A DNA stretch of 64,000 nucleotides from Thelephora terrestris (Eukaryota > Basidiomycota > Agaricomycetes > Thelephorales > Thelephoraceae), in contig WIUZ02000002.1 in assembly GCA_015956445.1 (NCBI GenBank), positions 248,001 to 312,000 of the forward strand, in the 5' to 3' direction. Positions 46,355-59,101 of the stretch are shown here, piece after piece; positions within the stretch are counted from its first letter, which is position 1; each line of letters starts with the position of its first letter. The notes beneath the pieces were generated by a model, which saw nothing but the letters and a program-made list of their open reading frames with translations, ran no database searches and was not told the DNA's origin. The position numbers and the translations under genes are program-made.

Positions 46355-49003
46355 ATGGAGTCGCCCCCCACCCAGGTGCTCCCACCGTGGTATACTCTCA
46401 TAACTTCAACTGCTACTGACGCGGCGGGGGACCCGACTGCCACGGTCACTACCCTCATGAGGCTCCCGCTCACTTACTACGGCCCAAGTGTGCGTCACTC
46501 CCAGCACCGCCCAGCGCCAGGCCTCTGATTAATTTTTCTTTACGATAGATACCCCTGGGTACTGATACGAACATCTGGGTTTATGGGGGTCCAACGTCGC
46601 CGACCGCGGCAAGCCCTCTACCGGTGTCACCTACACCTCCGAGTTCAACGAACGTTACTCCCACTCTTCCCTCATCTTTGACGACACCGCCCTCTTCCAC
46701 TTTATTGCCGACATCATCGACCTTAACGTCACTCCTGTCATCACTGACTTCCTTGCCGTCCGTGACTTCTACGGGGTCGTTGCTGACTGGCTCATCGACC
46801 CAAACCTCGCCTACTTCTAGCTCAATCCTCCCAGCGCCTACATCCACAGCAAGTCCATCGAGGCTCAACAAGACCGCCGTTGGTGCAATTGCCGGGAGTA
46901 TCATCGCTGCCTTGATCATCTTACTCTGTTGTTTGCTCGTCTTGCGCTGGCGAAGGAACACGCGAAGACGTCGTGATGGCCACGATCTCTTGACCCCGGC
47001 ACCAGAACGTCATCGGCACTCTCGGTTGTATTCCTTCACTGACGACAGTCCACGGGGTCAGGTGCCGATCTGGACTGGCTGGTCGATGGTCCACACTTCT
47101 GCAGAAAATCGTTCTGTTTCTGTTCCCCCGGTCGAAGGTGGCTGGACCCTTGTGCATGATAATGGTTCCGGTGATCGAGTCCCAGGAGAAGGTTCTCCCA
47201 GAGGAAGCGGCGAGGAAACAGATCCATTCCTCCGGACAAGGCACTCCAACCAGATGTCCCAACCACCAAGCGCTCGTCTCGTAACTCCCGCTCCGGTCCT
47301 GGACGCCACCCACAATTCCCAGGATTCCACCTCGACTGGGGCTTCAGGTTACGGTAATGTCGTCGAAGCTTCCCAAGCCCGCTTCAGTCACCTTGTCCCA
47401 CCTCCTGTCACCCAATGGGGAAATATCTTGCCTCCCACGCTACTCACCCAGATGGTTGATGAACCTAGACGTCACGATGATATTATGGAAGAGGATGAAG
47501 AGGCGTCTCTGTTACAACCCCCTCCCCGCCTTGATCCCGATCGACTTGGTGCTTCACGTATCTCACCCCGGCCATCACTTCAATCGATTAGGACCTCTCG
47601 ATCTGAACGCAGCCTTCCTATACCAGACACTCCTGCAAGCTGGGACGAGACCCCGCAACTGATGACAGCCCAGAGGATTCGGGTCGACGAGATGGATAGG
47701 GCTGAGGCTCGTGAGGTTCCTTCTCCGACCACTAGCTCTCCGCCCCAACTCGGTCAACCTGGACGATCGAATCTTCGCTCAAGACAGGGCACTCCAGAAC
47801 GACAAGCATCCAGGCCGACAACTCCTCACCCAGAACCCGATATTGAGGCCGGCCCGAGCTCAAGACCTGTCGAACGACCACAAAGGTTAAGGCCAGTCTC
47901 TGGACACAGTGGGACTAGCGGAGAATCCGGGGGTACCCTCTTCCACGACGCTCAGTCGAGAAGTGAGACTCCACCCCCCTTACCATCCCCACCTCCCGCT
48001 TTGACCACCAATTCACGTTCGAGGTTGCCCATGCCGGAGCCCATGCAAGAATCCACGTCGGAATCCCCCACCCTTCGGGTCGTAGGCCATAGCTCCCAGT
48101 CCCAGTCCCAAACGGACGATATGGACCCTTTCGCGGATCCCGTGGGTTTCACTGGAGTTCAAGACCCATTGGATTTACCCGCCCCTATCTCCCGGTTTGC
48201 CACGACCTCGTCTGATCGTGAACCAATATTCCCACCTGGCTTGATCATCTCCAGATCATGGATGACGTCGTCTGGGTCTGGAACGCTCGGAGGTTCCGAC
48301 CGCTCAGATGGCCCTGCAATCTCGATGGACATCTACGAGGAGGCGCCTCCCTCAGTGGCTGAGAGGTGGAGATTTATAACCGGTGGAACCGGATCCGGCA
48401 GATCCACTGTACGTTTTTTTTCTCTGTTTCTCCGATGCCAACTAATTGGCTTATCCCGCTTTGTAGCAGCCCCCTGTCTTGATTCACCCCGAAGATGTCT
48501 CCCGCTCGGAAGCTGGTTCTCTACATTCGATGAGGTCTCACTTTAGCTCACCGCGTTCCATCACGGGATCTGCCCCCACGTCTGTGTTCCAACATACTCC
48601 CGATTCCTCTCAGGGTTCCAAGTCGCACGGTCGTTCTCAAGGAAGCAGGCGCTCACTCGTTCACCAAACGTCCATCTCGTCTCAAGGCCGTCGTCGTCAT
48701 CGACCCGATACCGGTGAACCTACTCTCCCAAGTCCTTATGGCCGTTTGAGTCTCGGTGCCATCGGAACGAGCGCGATGAGGTTTGACTTTGGGCAGCATG
48801 ATGCTACCCCTTCTCTGCCTGCGACCCCATTCAGTGCCTACTTCACAACGAGTGGAAGTGTCAATTCCGCTGGGACAAACGTCACGGCTGACGTCGTGGA
48901 CCCGGTTTCTGGAGTTGCGGTCAGGATGCCGAGGATGCCAGCATACACCCACGATAGGGGGGACCGCCATTCGTATCCCTACTACCCTCTGGGAGACGAT
49001 TGA
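46355..49003 (+). CDS. Mucin-like single-pass membrane protein
   Basis: Surface protein with a Ser/Thr/Pro-rich outside part, one membrane span and a long disordered inside tail, like fungal cell-wall stress sensors in layout; no WSC Cys domain is seen. The first clear exon (from 46355) codes PPWYTLITSTATDAAGDPTA and TYYGPS. After an intron (donor GTGCGT near 46484, acceptor before 46549) come IPLGTDTNIWVYGG and a Ser/Thr/Pro stretch of about 70 residues (46600-46860). The span AVGAIAGSIIAALIILLCCL (46873-46935) is followed by the basic stop-transfer LRWRRNTRRRRD. The tail is Pro/Ser/Arg-rich. An intron at about 48410-48475 leads to the last exon, ending YPLGDD at 49003. No signal peptide is visible at 46355, so an upstream exon may be missing. 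Confidence 0.7.
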
Positions 49004-49589
49004 AATGCTTTCTGGTCTCCAAATCCCAAACTGCCCTGCCTGTTTCCTTGGCGCGCGTGCGTGCTGGTGGTTTGTTCGATCCCCTCTTTTTTCTCGGGTG
49101 GGTGCACCGGAGCTCACGAAGCGGCAGGAGGCTTGGCACCATCTCGTTTCCGTGAACTTCATTGGGCTTGGTCCCATCGTACCCGTAGGTCATAAGGACG
49201 CTATGAGACATCTCTTCTTGGTTCGCTCCATTTCGTTGGGCTTCCACCCCCTACATCACGGACAATGAAAGCTTTGATGATTCACATTTGTACCCCTCAT
49301 GACTTCTGCTTCATTTCACCTACCCTTTTTCTTGCATTGCTTCAGCGTTTGCGCTTGGTAGAACTAACTCTGATTTTTTTCTGCTTTGCTCTGCCCCCTT
49401 CTCCACTGCTGATGATTTTGCTAATTACTTGCGACACCTCTGCGATACCTCCCCCAATATTCCCTCACCTCACCTCCATCACCTGCTCCACGCCTTGCAT
49501 AGGTGTATCTAGTGCAGTAGATACAAACTTTGCACTCAATTCATTATACGAGCGAGCTTTGGACCTGATGACATGAACCCAGCCCAAAG
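49004..49589. other. Intergenic, nothing recognised
   Basis: About 590 bases of T-rich 3' flank of the mucin-like gene up to the start of the F-box repeat block. Frames present on both strands (up to 174 codons overlapping the gene's 3' end) look like shadows. Confidence 0.35.
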
Positions 49590-52044
49590 TTACATTGGAT
49601 TCACTCCGGCTAATTTGCAACCGTTGGGGTGATGGACAGTCAGAGATCCAAGGGAAGCGTCAAACCACCAACGGTAGCCTACCAGCAAGCGACGTTCATT
49701 GAACACCGCGGTTCGACCAATATCTTTTGTGGTGTTAGTCCCTACTCGGTCCTAGCGAGCAGGGAGGCGAGGAGATCAAAGAGTTCGGAGCAGTGGAATC
49801 TCCAGAGGGATTCAACGCATTCCTCTCGCACCCCCCTCCCCCGCTCTGAAATTGAGGGTGAATTCCAGCCTGCCCAGACTCAACTACTTACTGGTAGTGC
49901 CAAGGTAGTGCGATCACTGATCGGAATCGGACGGCGCTCCTCGGAACGAGTTCACGACAACGTCCAACGGAGGAGAGGGGAGGCTCGTTGGTTAGACCAC
50001 CCCCTCTTGTCCCTTAACCTCGTCCTTTGTCTCTTCAGTGCATAGTCTTCTCAGCCATTTCGCCCATTCTCCACGTCGTTCATCGAATTTTGTTTCTCCG
50101 CGGCCTACCGAACTCACGTTCGGTTCCACCCAACCTTTCGTCTCACTCGGCGCTACTCGTGTCCTTTAGACCGGACCTCGCATCGACGTTGGATTCCCTG
50201 ACACAGTTCAGAACCTCACGACAAACCTTACCGGTGGGTAGATGTATTTCGAAGTATCTGTGATACATATCTGATGTTAGCTTGGTTATCAGAATGGTTG
50301 ACAAGATAAATATTGTCCACATCCTTACTCCGAAAGAAAACGTGCAGAACGGGCAACGGAAATCATCCGGCCGAGATTCTCTCAAAATCTCCCCTTCACA
50401 GTCGCATCTATGCCTCCAGAAACCCCCGGGCATAACTTTCAACCGGCCACCGAACCCCAGATTCCATGGGACAGTGACATCCGCTTCGTCGGGATTAAAA
50501 AAGGGCTCGTATAACTTCCTCCTGGTACGAATTCGCCCGTTCCTCGATCTTGTTCGTATTGGACGGCGACCGGCAGGAAACTCGATGAAGCGCTGAGAAA
50601 CGGCCTGAAGAGTCGCGTCGCGGGTGACCCTCCTATACGCAAAGTTCAACACAGAGGCTGGGGCGTGGGCCTCTTGATTTCTATCATATCGTCATTGACC
50701 CCCGGAGACGAGGGCACCCGAGTCAGCAGCCCATTCTGGACAACGTGGACGCTTCCAATTTCATCTCCCGACACTAAAGTTGCGAGATCTCGTCCTATAC
50801 TGGTGCTCAGGTTTTGACCTGGACCACCTGAAACACACTGTCACCCTCATCAAATATCTCTCCATAGCAGGAGGAACGTTCCCGGATGCATTCCTACCAC
50901 AGCACAAATAATTTAACTCCTTGCTTCGATTCCCAATCTTCAGGACGTTACGCTGTGGCTTCCCGGTGGGGACATTGGGAGTAGCTGTGGATCTCAAGTG
51001 CCTCTGCGTTGCCTCTGCGTCACCCGAAGCGGTTCTCCTTGAGAGCGGATTTTCGCTCCACTTGCACCCTCTAATTGGAACCATACATTCGGAGTCGGGT
51101 CCGAGGATACGGGGGACCCGAAGCTAGGCCCTCCATGCCGATGCCACTATCTGTTCCATTTCGCTAGCGGTTAGCCTCGTGGGGCCTGGGGTCCAATTGA
51201 ATTTCCCGCGCGTTTCGGAGCGAACCTGTCCCACTGCACCTCCGAGGAAGAAAGGTTGAACTGCGCAGTGAAGCCCTCGCGCTCTCTCCCGAGGAACGTA
51301 TAGCGGACTTACTAACCGAGTTCCCAGCGAATGTAGAAGAGTAACTCGTCACAATGCCCAACATCGAAGCATTGGACCTTTGCAACGCGGTGATCTTCGA
51401 CTCGTTCATGCTACCGGATCCAGATGGACCAGGTCCACACAGAAATTCGAGAGCTGTATTTGCGATACAGGGCACCAGTCGTTCGCGGCAATTGGGATCT
51501 CTGGCCTACAGTGCCCACGGCGGCCGTTACCTCTCAAAAAGTGGATATTCACGCAGAAGGGGTTCATGGCTGTTCAGGCTGATAAGACGTCTAGTTTACC
51601 AGTTCGACTGTTTCGCAGATCCTCAGAACGAATGTCGTTTGGATTGGGTGAGCTAGGTCATTAAACCAGCGACAAAGGTTTACCCGGACTTTTGTGCTCG
51701 TTTCGCATTGAAGAATATACGAACGCTGTTCTGAATATCGACCTGATGCGTTGTTACAGTATGTGACGCCGTCAGTCTGGCCATGATGGATACCTCTGTC
51801 CTGCCTCTCAATGTTGCCCGTCCTCCGAGAACTTGATATCATCAGGTCTGGGTGGATCAACTCGACAACTCAAAAGGGACGGGCACGCTTCCCTTGAGTC
51901 TGCTTGTCGAACGGAGATTCGCTGGGAATACCAGTTACTGGCTCAGGTACCTGAGCGAGCAGCCCCCAAGCTCCCGCACTGAATACCGGGTCGATGATGA
52001 GACTGTCACAACTACACATCTAATCTCACTGAGGATGAGAGCCT
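49590..52044 (+). pseudogene. F-box/LRR-like gene relic, copy A
   Basis: Degenerate relative of Agaricomycete F-box proteins. It matches copy B (55905-57075) over most of its length with the same strand. Seen: a shared opening CTCCGGCTAATTTGCAAC, a broken N-terminal region, the piece YNFLLV (near 50510) where copy B continues into CHHWYEVARCTP, then DLKCLCVASASPEAVLLES (near 50990-51050). Further 3' sequence not found in copy B reads MPNIEALDLCNAVIFDSF (51354), an LRR-like line. Relative to copy B, copy A has about 300 extra bases near 49740-50040, about 200 extra near 50295-50510, and lacks about 90 bases of the exon carrying the F-box end. No uninterrupted gene model is possible, so I call it a relic. 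A spliced functional model is not fully excluded. Confidence 0.5.
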
Positions 52045-52197
52045 GAAGCGTTGCAGGGAGCATCAGATGACGGGAATTTTAACTGAATGTCAACGCGTGT
52101 TACAAGCAAAACCCACAAACCGTTCGTACATATAGGTAAGATTCAATGTGCAAGATGAAGCGCAGCAGGGAGATGTAGATAATAGCAGCGCAACCAA

Positions 52198-55100
52198 TCA
52201 ATCAGAAGTCAGGTCGATCACGGGATCGCCCTCGGCCTTCCTTTTCGTCCCAGCTACCGCTGGTCCGGTCTGAGTTCCGCTCCCCGTAGAAGTGCTCGCG
52301 ATTGGAGTGTTTTCAGCCGGCGCAACAACAGGAGCTCTGGTGCTGCCGATTTTGTACGGCTTGGTCCCAGCCAAAGCCGCCTGAACGTCTTGGTACCGAT
52401 CGCCCATTATCCTGGCCAGCGCATCCGGCGTTCCAACCAAGGAAAGAAACGCGCGCGTGCTCTCTACCCGCGCGCTCCATTTGTCCATCGCCAATGTTCC
52501 CTGCGTCTTCGTCACTTGCAACCCGTGAGGCGATCCTCTCATGATCGTGGTAACAGTGACGGTACCTGAGAGGGTCCTCAGGTTGGATTCAACGTGAGAA
52601 CGCCTCTTCTGTGCGGCCCAGAAGGTGTCCGTCACAGCTTCCGACTCCAAGAACTTGTTCACCCTCGTACAGTCTTGACACCCGCAGGTGAGCTTCTTGA
52701 CGAGGGCATCGGGTCGCTTGGAGGGGGTACCCAGCAGATCCTGAAGCCACCTCTCCGCCAACGCACGTAGAAACGCGTCCAGCACGGGGAACACCGAACT
52801 GCTGTTGTTCCGGTAACGGTCCTTAATCTTGGAGACGAGCGGAGTCAGAAGCTTCTGATACCTCTCTTGCAGATTACCTTGCGGTTGAGAAACCATGGTA
52901 ATGAGCCGGCTGGAATTATGGGTTCTACCGGTGAGTAGCATGAGGTCGAGGAGCTTTAGAGTGCGGGTGAGATCTTGCGGCTCCATATACGAGTACGAAA
53001 GGGAATAGCCGCCGTGGACGACCCCACTGGAGCAGCACTCTGGTATCGCGGCAACGATGAGACTGTCTATGGCGTGGTCCAACGCAGCCCTGTACTTTGA
53101 TGTTTCCTCTGGGGTCCCTCCCGATGGCACAAACCTGGCCTTTTCTTTCCACAAGCTTCCAGCCAGGTCGACCCATAGGTCGAACATCTGGCGAAATCCG
53201 ACCAGTTTTTTCAGGACCCTATAAAAATGCACCGAGTTAACGAAGGGTTCCCCGTCCACACGATAACACGTACGTTTCCGAGAAAAAGAGCAGCCCTTCC
53301 GATTTCGCGATGTCCATAAGTGTGGGTAAATCGTGCACGGTCGGCGGGGGCTTGATCGACGAGAGCACTTTAGCGGTCTGTTTTTTCCACCAGGCTATCA
53401 TATTTGGATCTTGCGTAGGAAAACGAGCTCGAAGGGCGTTGATGAGCTTGATCGCGGCCATTGTGTTAGGCTGATTGCGGATAGTCTTCCGAATTCTGCA
53501 AATCGGGTTCAACGATGCGGCATGGATGCAAGAATGGAGGGTACGGACATGTCCTTGGTACGATCGAACGAAAACACGCTCCATGCTCGAAACAGGACAT
53601 CCAAGCTGAGGTTCGGCGTAACCCCATCGCTCCTGCTCTTGCTAACGACTTCTTGCCACATGGAAAAATCGCCCCACTCCAGGGCGAGGTCAATCAAGAA
53701 CGACGCCGAGTGTGAAAGGTTGTGGGTCCAGCTATGACCCAAATTTTTACGATCGAGAAGGTATCGAACCATCTCCGTGTTCCTCTCCGTTGGCCCCTCG
53801 GCCCTCCATCTCTGGAGTTTCTTGAGCGCGTAGTCGGCACCGCCGATCACCAACAACGTTCTCGAATCCTGGGTGAGATACATGACTAGGGCGGAGCGAC
53901 GGTACCCTGCGAGGGGCCTGCGTTAGCCACGGAACGCAGGGATAGTAACTACTCACAGTGTGTTAATGGTGCTCCTTCCTAAACGATAGTTAGGTCCAGG
54001 ACGTCGCGGGCGCAGAAAGGTGATAACATACGTTTCCGGTGAAACCCTCGAAGTCCTCGTCGTCCGGGTCTTGATCTTCGAATCCAGGATCTTTGGGAAT
54101 CATGCTCAACTCCGGGTTCAACTCAATCGTTTCCTTCACCAAGTCACCCTCCAAGTCATACAAACCCTCAATCTTATATGTGGTTTCGAATACCTCCTGC
54201 ATGCCTGGGGAATGATGGCCCCAGCCACTATCATAGCCTGCATCACCGCTTATCTCGCACTCGAGGAGCCCAAGGCGAAGACAGATCCCTTCCTTCGCTG
54301 CGACCTCCCGAATGTTAGATACGAGGGTGGCGTCTTTGCCTTTGAGGGCTGTGAACTCGAGACTGGCGTCGCTGTACTGGTGGTCCAGGAGGTACGCGAT
54401 AGTCCCGGAGCGGTCAGAACGACGGTAACCACACTTTTTCCACTTGTGGAAGATTTTCTGGACGGCTGACACGGCCGAATGCATGTCCGGGAGATGGGGA
54501 GGTGGGAGGCCAGGTAGGGTGTTCACGAGGTTATAGGAGACGGCGAGACGATATCCAGAGGTGACCGGCTTGACTTCGTGGATCACGTCTGTATACCAGG
54601 CCAGAGCTGAGATCGTGAACTCTGAGGTGGGTGAGATGTCGAATACGTCCTTGTCATTGCCGTGGGAGACGTGTACTTGTCCACCCTCGAATTTTGATGG
54701 GAGGATGATGATTAGAGAAGCAAACATCCCCTGCGACTTTTCTGTGCTATGGGACAGTTAGGAGTGTATAGAGACCGTAGTTGCATAGCACGTACTCCTT
54801 GTGGGGTAGAAAACTGAAGAAGAGTCAGGAAAAGAGATATGGGTAGAAAAGGGGAGTGGGCTCACTGAGAACCAGCCTTGTACAGGAGTAGTTTGTACAA
54901 GTTGGCCCGAGGCGGGGGCAGGTTGGGAGGTAAACCGAGACCTTTTGCGACCGTCTTCGTGACCGATTGCAAAAACCCGGGCCAAGCGGGGTTCGTGAAG
55001 GAGAACATGTCGGGGTTTATCTCGAATGTATCTCTGACGGTGGTGTCGACGACGGTCTCCGTTCCCTTGCCGAACGGAGCTTGTGTGGCGACGGTTTCGA

Positions 55101-55455
55101 TAAGCTTAGCATCACGCTCGGCGAGAGGAAATCCGATCAAGCCGATCCCCTGAATGTGTAAACCAGGGAGGGGCGTCAACGCGAAAGTCTCGCTGAGGGC
55201 GAATTTTCCCTTGAAATCAAAGTCTCCTTGAAGGACTTTCTCGAGGTCGTCCTGAGAGGTTCCGCTGGTTGTGAGAAATGGTATAATGGACGGAAGAAGC
55301 AAGTTCCGTACCCGCAGGTTTCCTCCTTCTGAAACTTCCGACGATGCGTCGTCGTCCGTGTCGTCCTCGAAATCGTTGATGTTGACGTCGTGGTCGGTTG
55401 CAGGCGGCGAGTCGAGCGTTGACGCGACTTCTGCTGGATCGTGTATGGATGACAT
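52198..55455 (-). CDS. Large 2-oxoglutarate/Fe(II)-dependent oxygenase protein
   Basis: Basidiomycete protein with an N-terminal prolyl-hydroxylase-like oxygenase domain and a long unassigned C-terminus, about 900 aa. Start MSSIHDPAEVAST at 55455, with an acidic leader (DDTDDDASSEVSEG). Then come LYKLLLYKAGSQ, and across two introns FLPHKDTEKSQGMFASLII, which supplies the HxD iron ligands. VIHEVKPVTSGYRL (about 54550-54590) supplies the distal His and the Arg that binds 2-oxoglutarate. After NEGAPLTHWYRRSALVMYL (spliced) comes the region shared with the 33.5 kb paralogue, including CGCQDCTRVNKFLES (about 52640-52690). The tail KRKAEGDPVIDLTSD has a basic patch and a VIDLT sequence that fits a SUMO-interacting motif, hinting at a nuclear role. 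Substrate unknown. Its 5' half is duplicated in inverted orientation at 63.2-64.0 kb. Confidence 0.82.
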
Positions 55456-55904
55456 GGCGGTTTGGCACAGTGTGACCCACTTGTGGAGCGGGAGAGGTAA
55501 CTGTCACTGGTGCTCAGGTGAGCTCAAGAGGGCGCTGTCGTGCTCGGTATCGTCGGTGGTTTGCTCTATTGATTCGGCCATTGGTGGAGAGCAGTTAATT
55601 TTGCCAAAGCAAACGGACCCTTGTGAGAACTCTTGGCTTTGAGGACGTCAGGTCTTGAGGTTCTGAGTACAGTCAGCCAGCGTTGTTGGGATCTGTTTCG
55701 GCTGCAGGAGTCGCTGGTAAGGTATGTTTTATCATCGACGCTATGGCACGCTTTTTGGCCCAGAGGCTGCCGCATCGTTTAATTGCATGTGCAAACCGGG
55801 GAACGAGCATCCGATCATGAATGGACTCGGGGGCGTCTATGACTCTATCAGTGGTCTTACTATTATACTTTCTTGTTGACGCTCATCCTGCCATTCATTC
55901 TTCC
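55456..55904. repeat. Duplicated 5' flank of the oxygenase gene, arm 1
   Basis: About 450 bases upstream of the oxygenase ATG that reappear inverted at about 63180-63675. Matching landmarks include GTTCTCACAAGGGTCCGTTT, GATACCGAGCAC, TTTTATCATCGACGCTATGG and CTCATCCTGCCATTCATTCT (with its complement in the other arm). The copy is close but carries small insertions and deletions. Confidence 0.8.
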
Positions 55905-57075
55905 AGTGGATTCTCTCCGGCTAATTTGCAACTGTGGGGGAGGTCAGAGAGGCTCGGACTACTGGGAGGATTCTTAGCCGGTGAAAGATTCAAAGGGAAC
56001 GTCAAACCATCTACAGTAGCCCATTGCCTCTCGGCAAGGGACGTTCATCGAACAAGGCGGCGCTCCATCCTTGCCACAACCCAGAACCTCACGACAAACC
56101 TTACCGGCGGGTAGATGTATTGCGAAGTTTGCGATACATATCTGATGTCAGCTTTGTCATCAGAATGAGTAACAAGATCTCGTATAACTTCCTCCTCGTC
56201 TGTCACCACTGGTACGAAGTCGCCCGTTGCACCCCGTAACTGTGGTACCAATTTGGAGGACTGGGAGACACTACCTGCACCATAACCACCCCTTCCTCGA
56301 ACTCGTATTGAATGGCGATCGGCAGCAAAGTGACTGGGAGTTTCGATGAAGCGCTGAGAAACGCCCTCAAGAGTCGCGTCGCGGGTGACCCTATACGCAA
56401 AGTTCACCCCACAATCTCAGACGTGGGCCTCTTGGCTTCTATCATATCGTCATTGACCCCCGGAGACGAGGACACCCGAGTCAGCAGCCCACCCTGGACA
56501 ACGTGGACGCTTCCGATTTCATCGCCCGACACTAAAGTTGCGAGATCTCATCCTATACTGGTGCTCAGGTTTTGACCTGGACCACCTGAAACACACTGCG
56601 ACCCTCATCAAATATCTCACCATAGCAGGAGGAGCGTTCCCGGATGCATTCCTACCACAGCACAAATAATTTAACTCCTTGCTTCGATTCCCAATCTTCA
56701 GGACGTTACGCTGTGGCTTCCCGGTGGGGACATTGGGAGTAGCTGTGGATCTCAAGTGCCTCTGCGTTGCCTCTGCGTCACCTGAAGCGGTTCTCCTTGA
56801 GAGCGGATTTTTGCTCCACTTGTACCCTCGAATTGGACCATACATTCGGAGTCGGGTCCGAGGACACGGGGGATCCGAAGCTAGGCCCTCCGTTTATGTC
56901 GATGCCACCATCTGTTCCATTTCGCTAGCGGTTAGCCTCGTGGGGCCTGGGGTCCAATTGAATTTCCCGCGCGTTTCGGAGCGACCCTGTCCCACTGCAT
57001 CTCCGAGGAAGAAAGGGTTGAACTGCGCAGTGAATCCCTTGCGCTCTCTCCCGAGGAACTTATAGCGAATTTAAT
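55905..57075 (+). pseudogene. F-box/LRR-like gene relic, copy B
   Basis: Direct repeat of copy A, joined at its left end to the oxygenase 5' flank. It keeps the F-box-like stretch VCHHWYEVARCTP with QLWYQFGG (about 56195-56255). The block at 56400-57060 is nearly identical to 50650-51300 of copy A, including the frame with AVDLKCLCVASASPEAV. The open frames are short and interrupted and no full-length model could be built. It ends near 57075, so the LRR-like 3' part present in copy A is absent. Host gene relic, probably made by the same local rearrangement that copied the oxygenase. Confidence 0.5.
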
Positions 57076-58045
57076 AACCGAGCACGCGAGCCCTCTGTTC
57101 TCGAGAAACTCCGGTACCAGCTTCCTGAGGACACATTTCTAAGGTAAATGCGACCAAGACTAAGGTAGAGGAAGTTGTCACCGCCCCCAAGTATGCCGCC
57201 GAGACTGGGGTAGGCCATGCAGACGTTGCATCCAATAACATCGTGTGTGCGCTCAGGTGCGCTTGCTGTCTCGACGGAATCTGCAAAGTCCTTCGGGTAG
57301 GTCAACGAGTCACAAGGCGGGAAGCTAGGCGATTCTCCACCTCTTTTTCGCGCTATTTGTTTTCAAATTTTTTTCTCCTCAAATTCCAGAGTTTCAGAAC
57401 CCGGATCTCCCATCACCCTCCCCGTTCAACCTGCCTGTACCAACTCCAGCTTGATGACCCACTACGTACGAGGGATGAGGAAGCCACACCACTCCTTGTT
57501 GATTTGGCCGACGTATGAAGCTGATATTTTTCTCAATCAATGTGGAGCGAAACGAAGGGCATTTTTCCCGTCCTGCCCGAGTCATATCCGTCGATCTGCT
57601 GAGTGGAGATTACCCCCCTTGCATCTAATGTAACTTGGACTGAACAGAAAATCGCACACTTCGGGGTTCCAACCTCCGTTTGTGTGTCTCAGCGTTGGGG
57701 AGATTTATCGAGGGGTTCTTTGCCTTGCGCCCCAATCACACCGTTGGGGGTTCACAGTCACTTCTCTCTTCGTGGCAGGCTATGCAGTTCTGGTTAAAAT
57801 GTAGAATGTAGATAATGTTTCTTCCAAATCGCATCGATGTTAGTTTCCCTGTCTATGTTCTGGCAAACCTCCTCGTTGGCAAGTTAATCCGCAATAATTC
57901 TCTGTGTGATCTACTTCCCTCCTTCGACAAGGTGTTTCTGTTGCCCTTCGAATGTGGAAGGGGAGATGACGTACCGAAAAGGGAAGTCTCGCCTGCGCTC
58001 ACTGATCTCGATCGACGCGCGTACCATCCTCACTCTACCTCGAAC
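57076..58045. other. Intergenic, nothing recognised
   Basis: About 970 bases between F-box copy B and the proteasome gene. Short frames only. Contains the alpha5 promoter near its right end. Confidence 0.35.
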
Positions 58046-59101
58046 ATGTTTTTGACCAGATCAGAATACGGTCCGTGGATATCTTTTGGAACGCGGCGTA
58101 TTTGGCCTTGAATTTTGGATTAGATAGAGGTGTCAACACTTTTTCACCCGAAGGTCGATTATTCCAAGGCGAGTCTGGCAAATAAGCTCCTTCATCGCTT
58201 TCACCAACCGTGTTTCAGTCGAGTATGCCATCGAAGCCATAAAGGTGAGATAACTTGCGCCAAACCCATCTGGGCACCCTGTTTATCTTGTACAATCAGC
58301 TCGGTTCTACCACGGTCGGTATCAGGACTTCGGCAGGGGTTGTATTGGGCGTCGAGCAACGGGTTCAATCGCCCCTCCTCGAATCCTCATCCATCGAGAA
58401 AATCATGGAGATCGACCGTCACCTCGGCTGCGCCATGTCAGGCCTCACCGCCGACGCTCGTACCATGATCGATCACGCTCGGGTTACCTCGCAAAATCAC
58501 GCTTTCACCTATGACGAGAAGATCAAGGTAGAGAGTGTTACTCAGGCCGTCTGTGACCTTGCTTTGAGATTCGGAGAGAGTGTGCATGACGAGGATGCTA
58601 TGATGAGTAGGCCGTTTGGTGTTGCGTTGTTGATTGCTGGTGTCGACGAGAAAGGTCCCCAGTTGTATGTCATCCCTCCAATTGTTTGCACCTGGCCTTC
58701 TGGTCTCACCCAGCTACGTCCGAAGATTCCACACCGACCCATCGGGGACATTTACGAGGTACGAAGCAAAGGCCATCGGCTCAGGTTCCGAGGCCGCACA
58801 ATCAGAGTTGCAGGATAAGTGGCACTCGGTAACGAATGACTTGACAACGTGCATGGCCGCGGGTTAACGTTTCACCATAGCAACTTTCCCTCAAGGACGC
58901 CCAGATAATAGCTCTGCGAGTGCTTAAGCAGGTCATGGAGGAAAAACTAGACCACCATAACGTTCAGATTGCCCAGGTATGAGGTCGCTCGTGTCTGTTT
59001 CATGCCAGTTGGATTTAAATTGCACTCTCCAGGTCACGCCAGCAAACGGATTCGAGGTACTAGATCAGACGCAACTGAAAGAGATCATAGATCAAATGTA
59101 A
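58046..59101 (+). CDS. PUP2: 20S proteasome subunit alpha type-5
   Basis: Alpha-ring subunit of the 20S proteasome. Seen: MFLTRSEY at 58046, spliced to [15 protein letters not shown], then through an intron at 58169-58218 to [10 protein letters not shown] third intron leads to [76 protein letters not shown] and [20 protein letters not shown] (58300-58665). Later exons give [47 protein letters not shown] and a C-terminus [16 protein letters not shown] with TAA at 59099-59101. The order and near-complete conservation leave no doubt. The second intron must begin GCGAGT to keep the QVEYAIE frame. This essential gene sits inside the inverted duplication. Confidence 0.94.

Noticed and set aside
48653-49177. 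Minus-strand open frame of 174 codons
   Set aside because: Overlaps the last exon of the mucin-like gene and its 3' flank; no recognisable motif.
49590-57075. Direct repeats as ends of a long mobile element enclosing the oxygenase gene
   Set aside because: The repeats carry F-box-like gene sequence rather than terminal repeats of a known element, and no transposase, reverse transcriptase or target-site duplication was seen.
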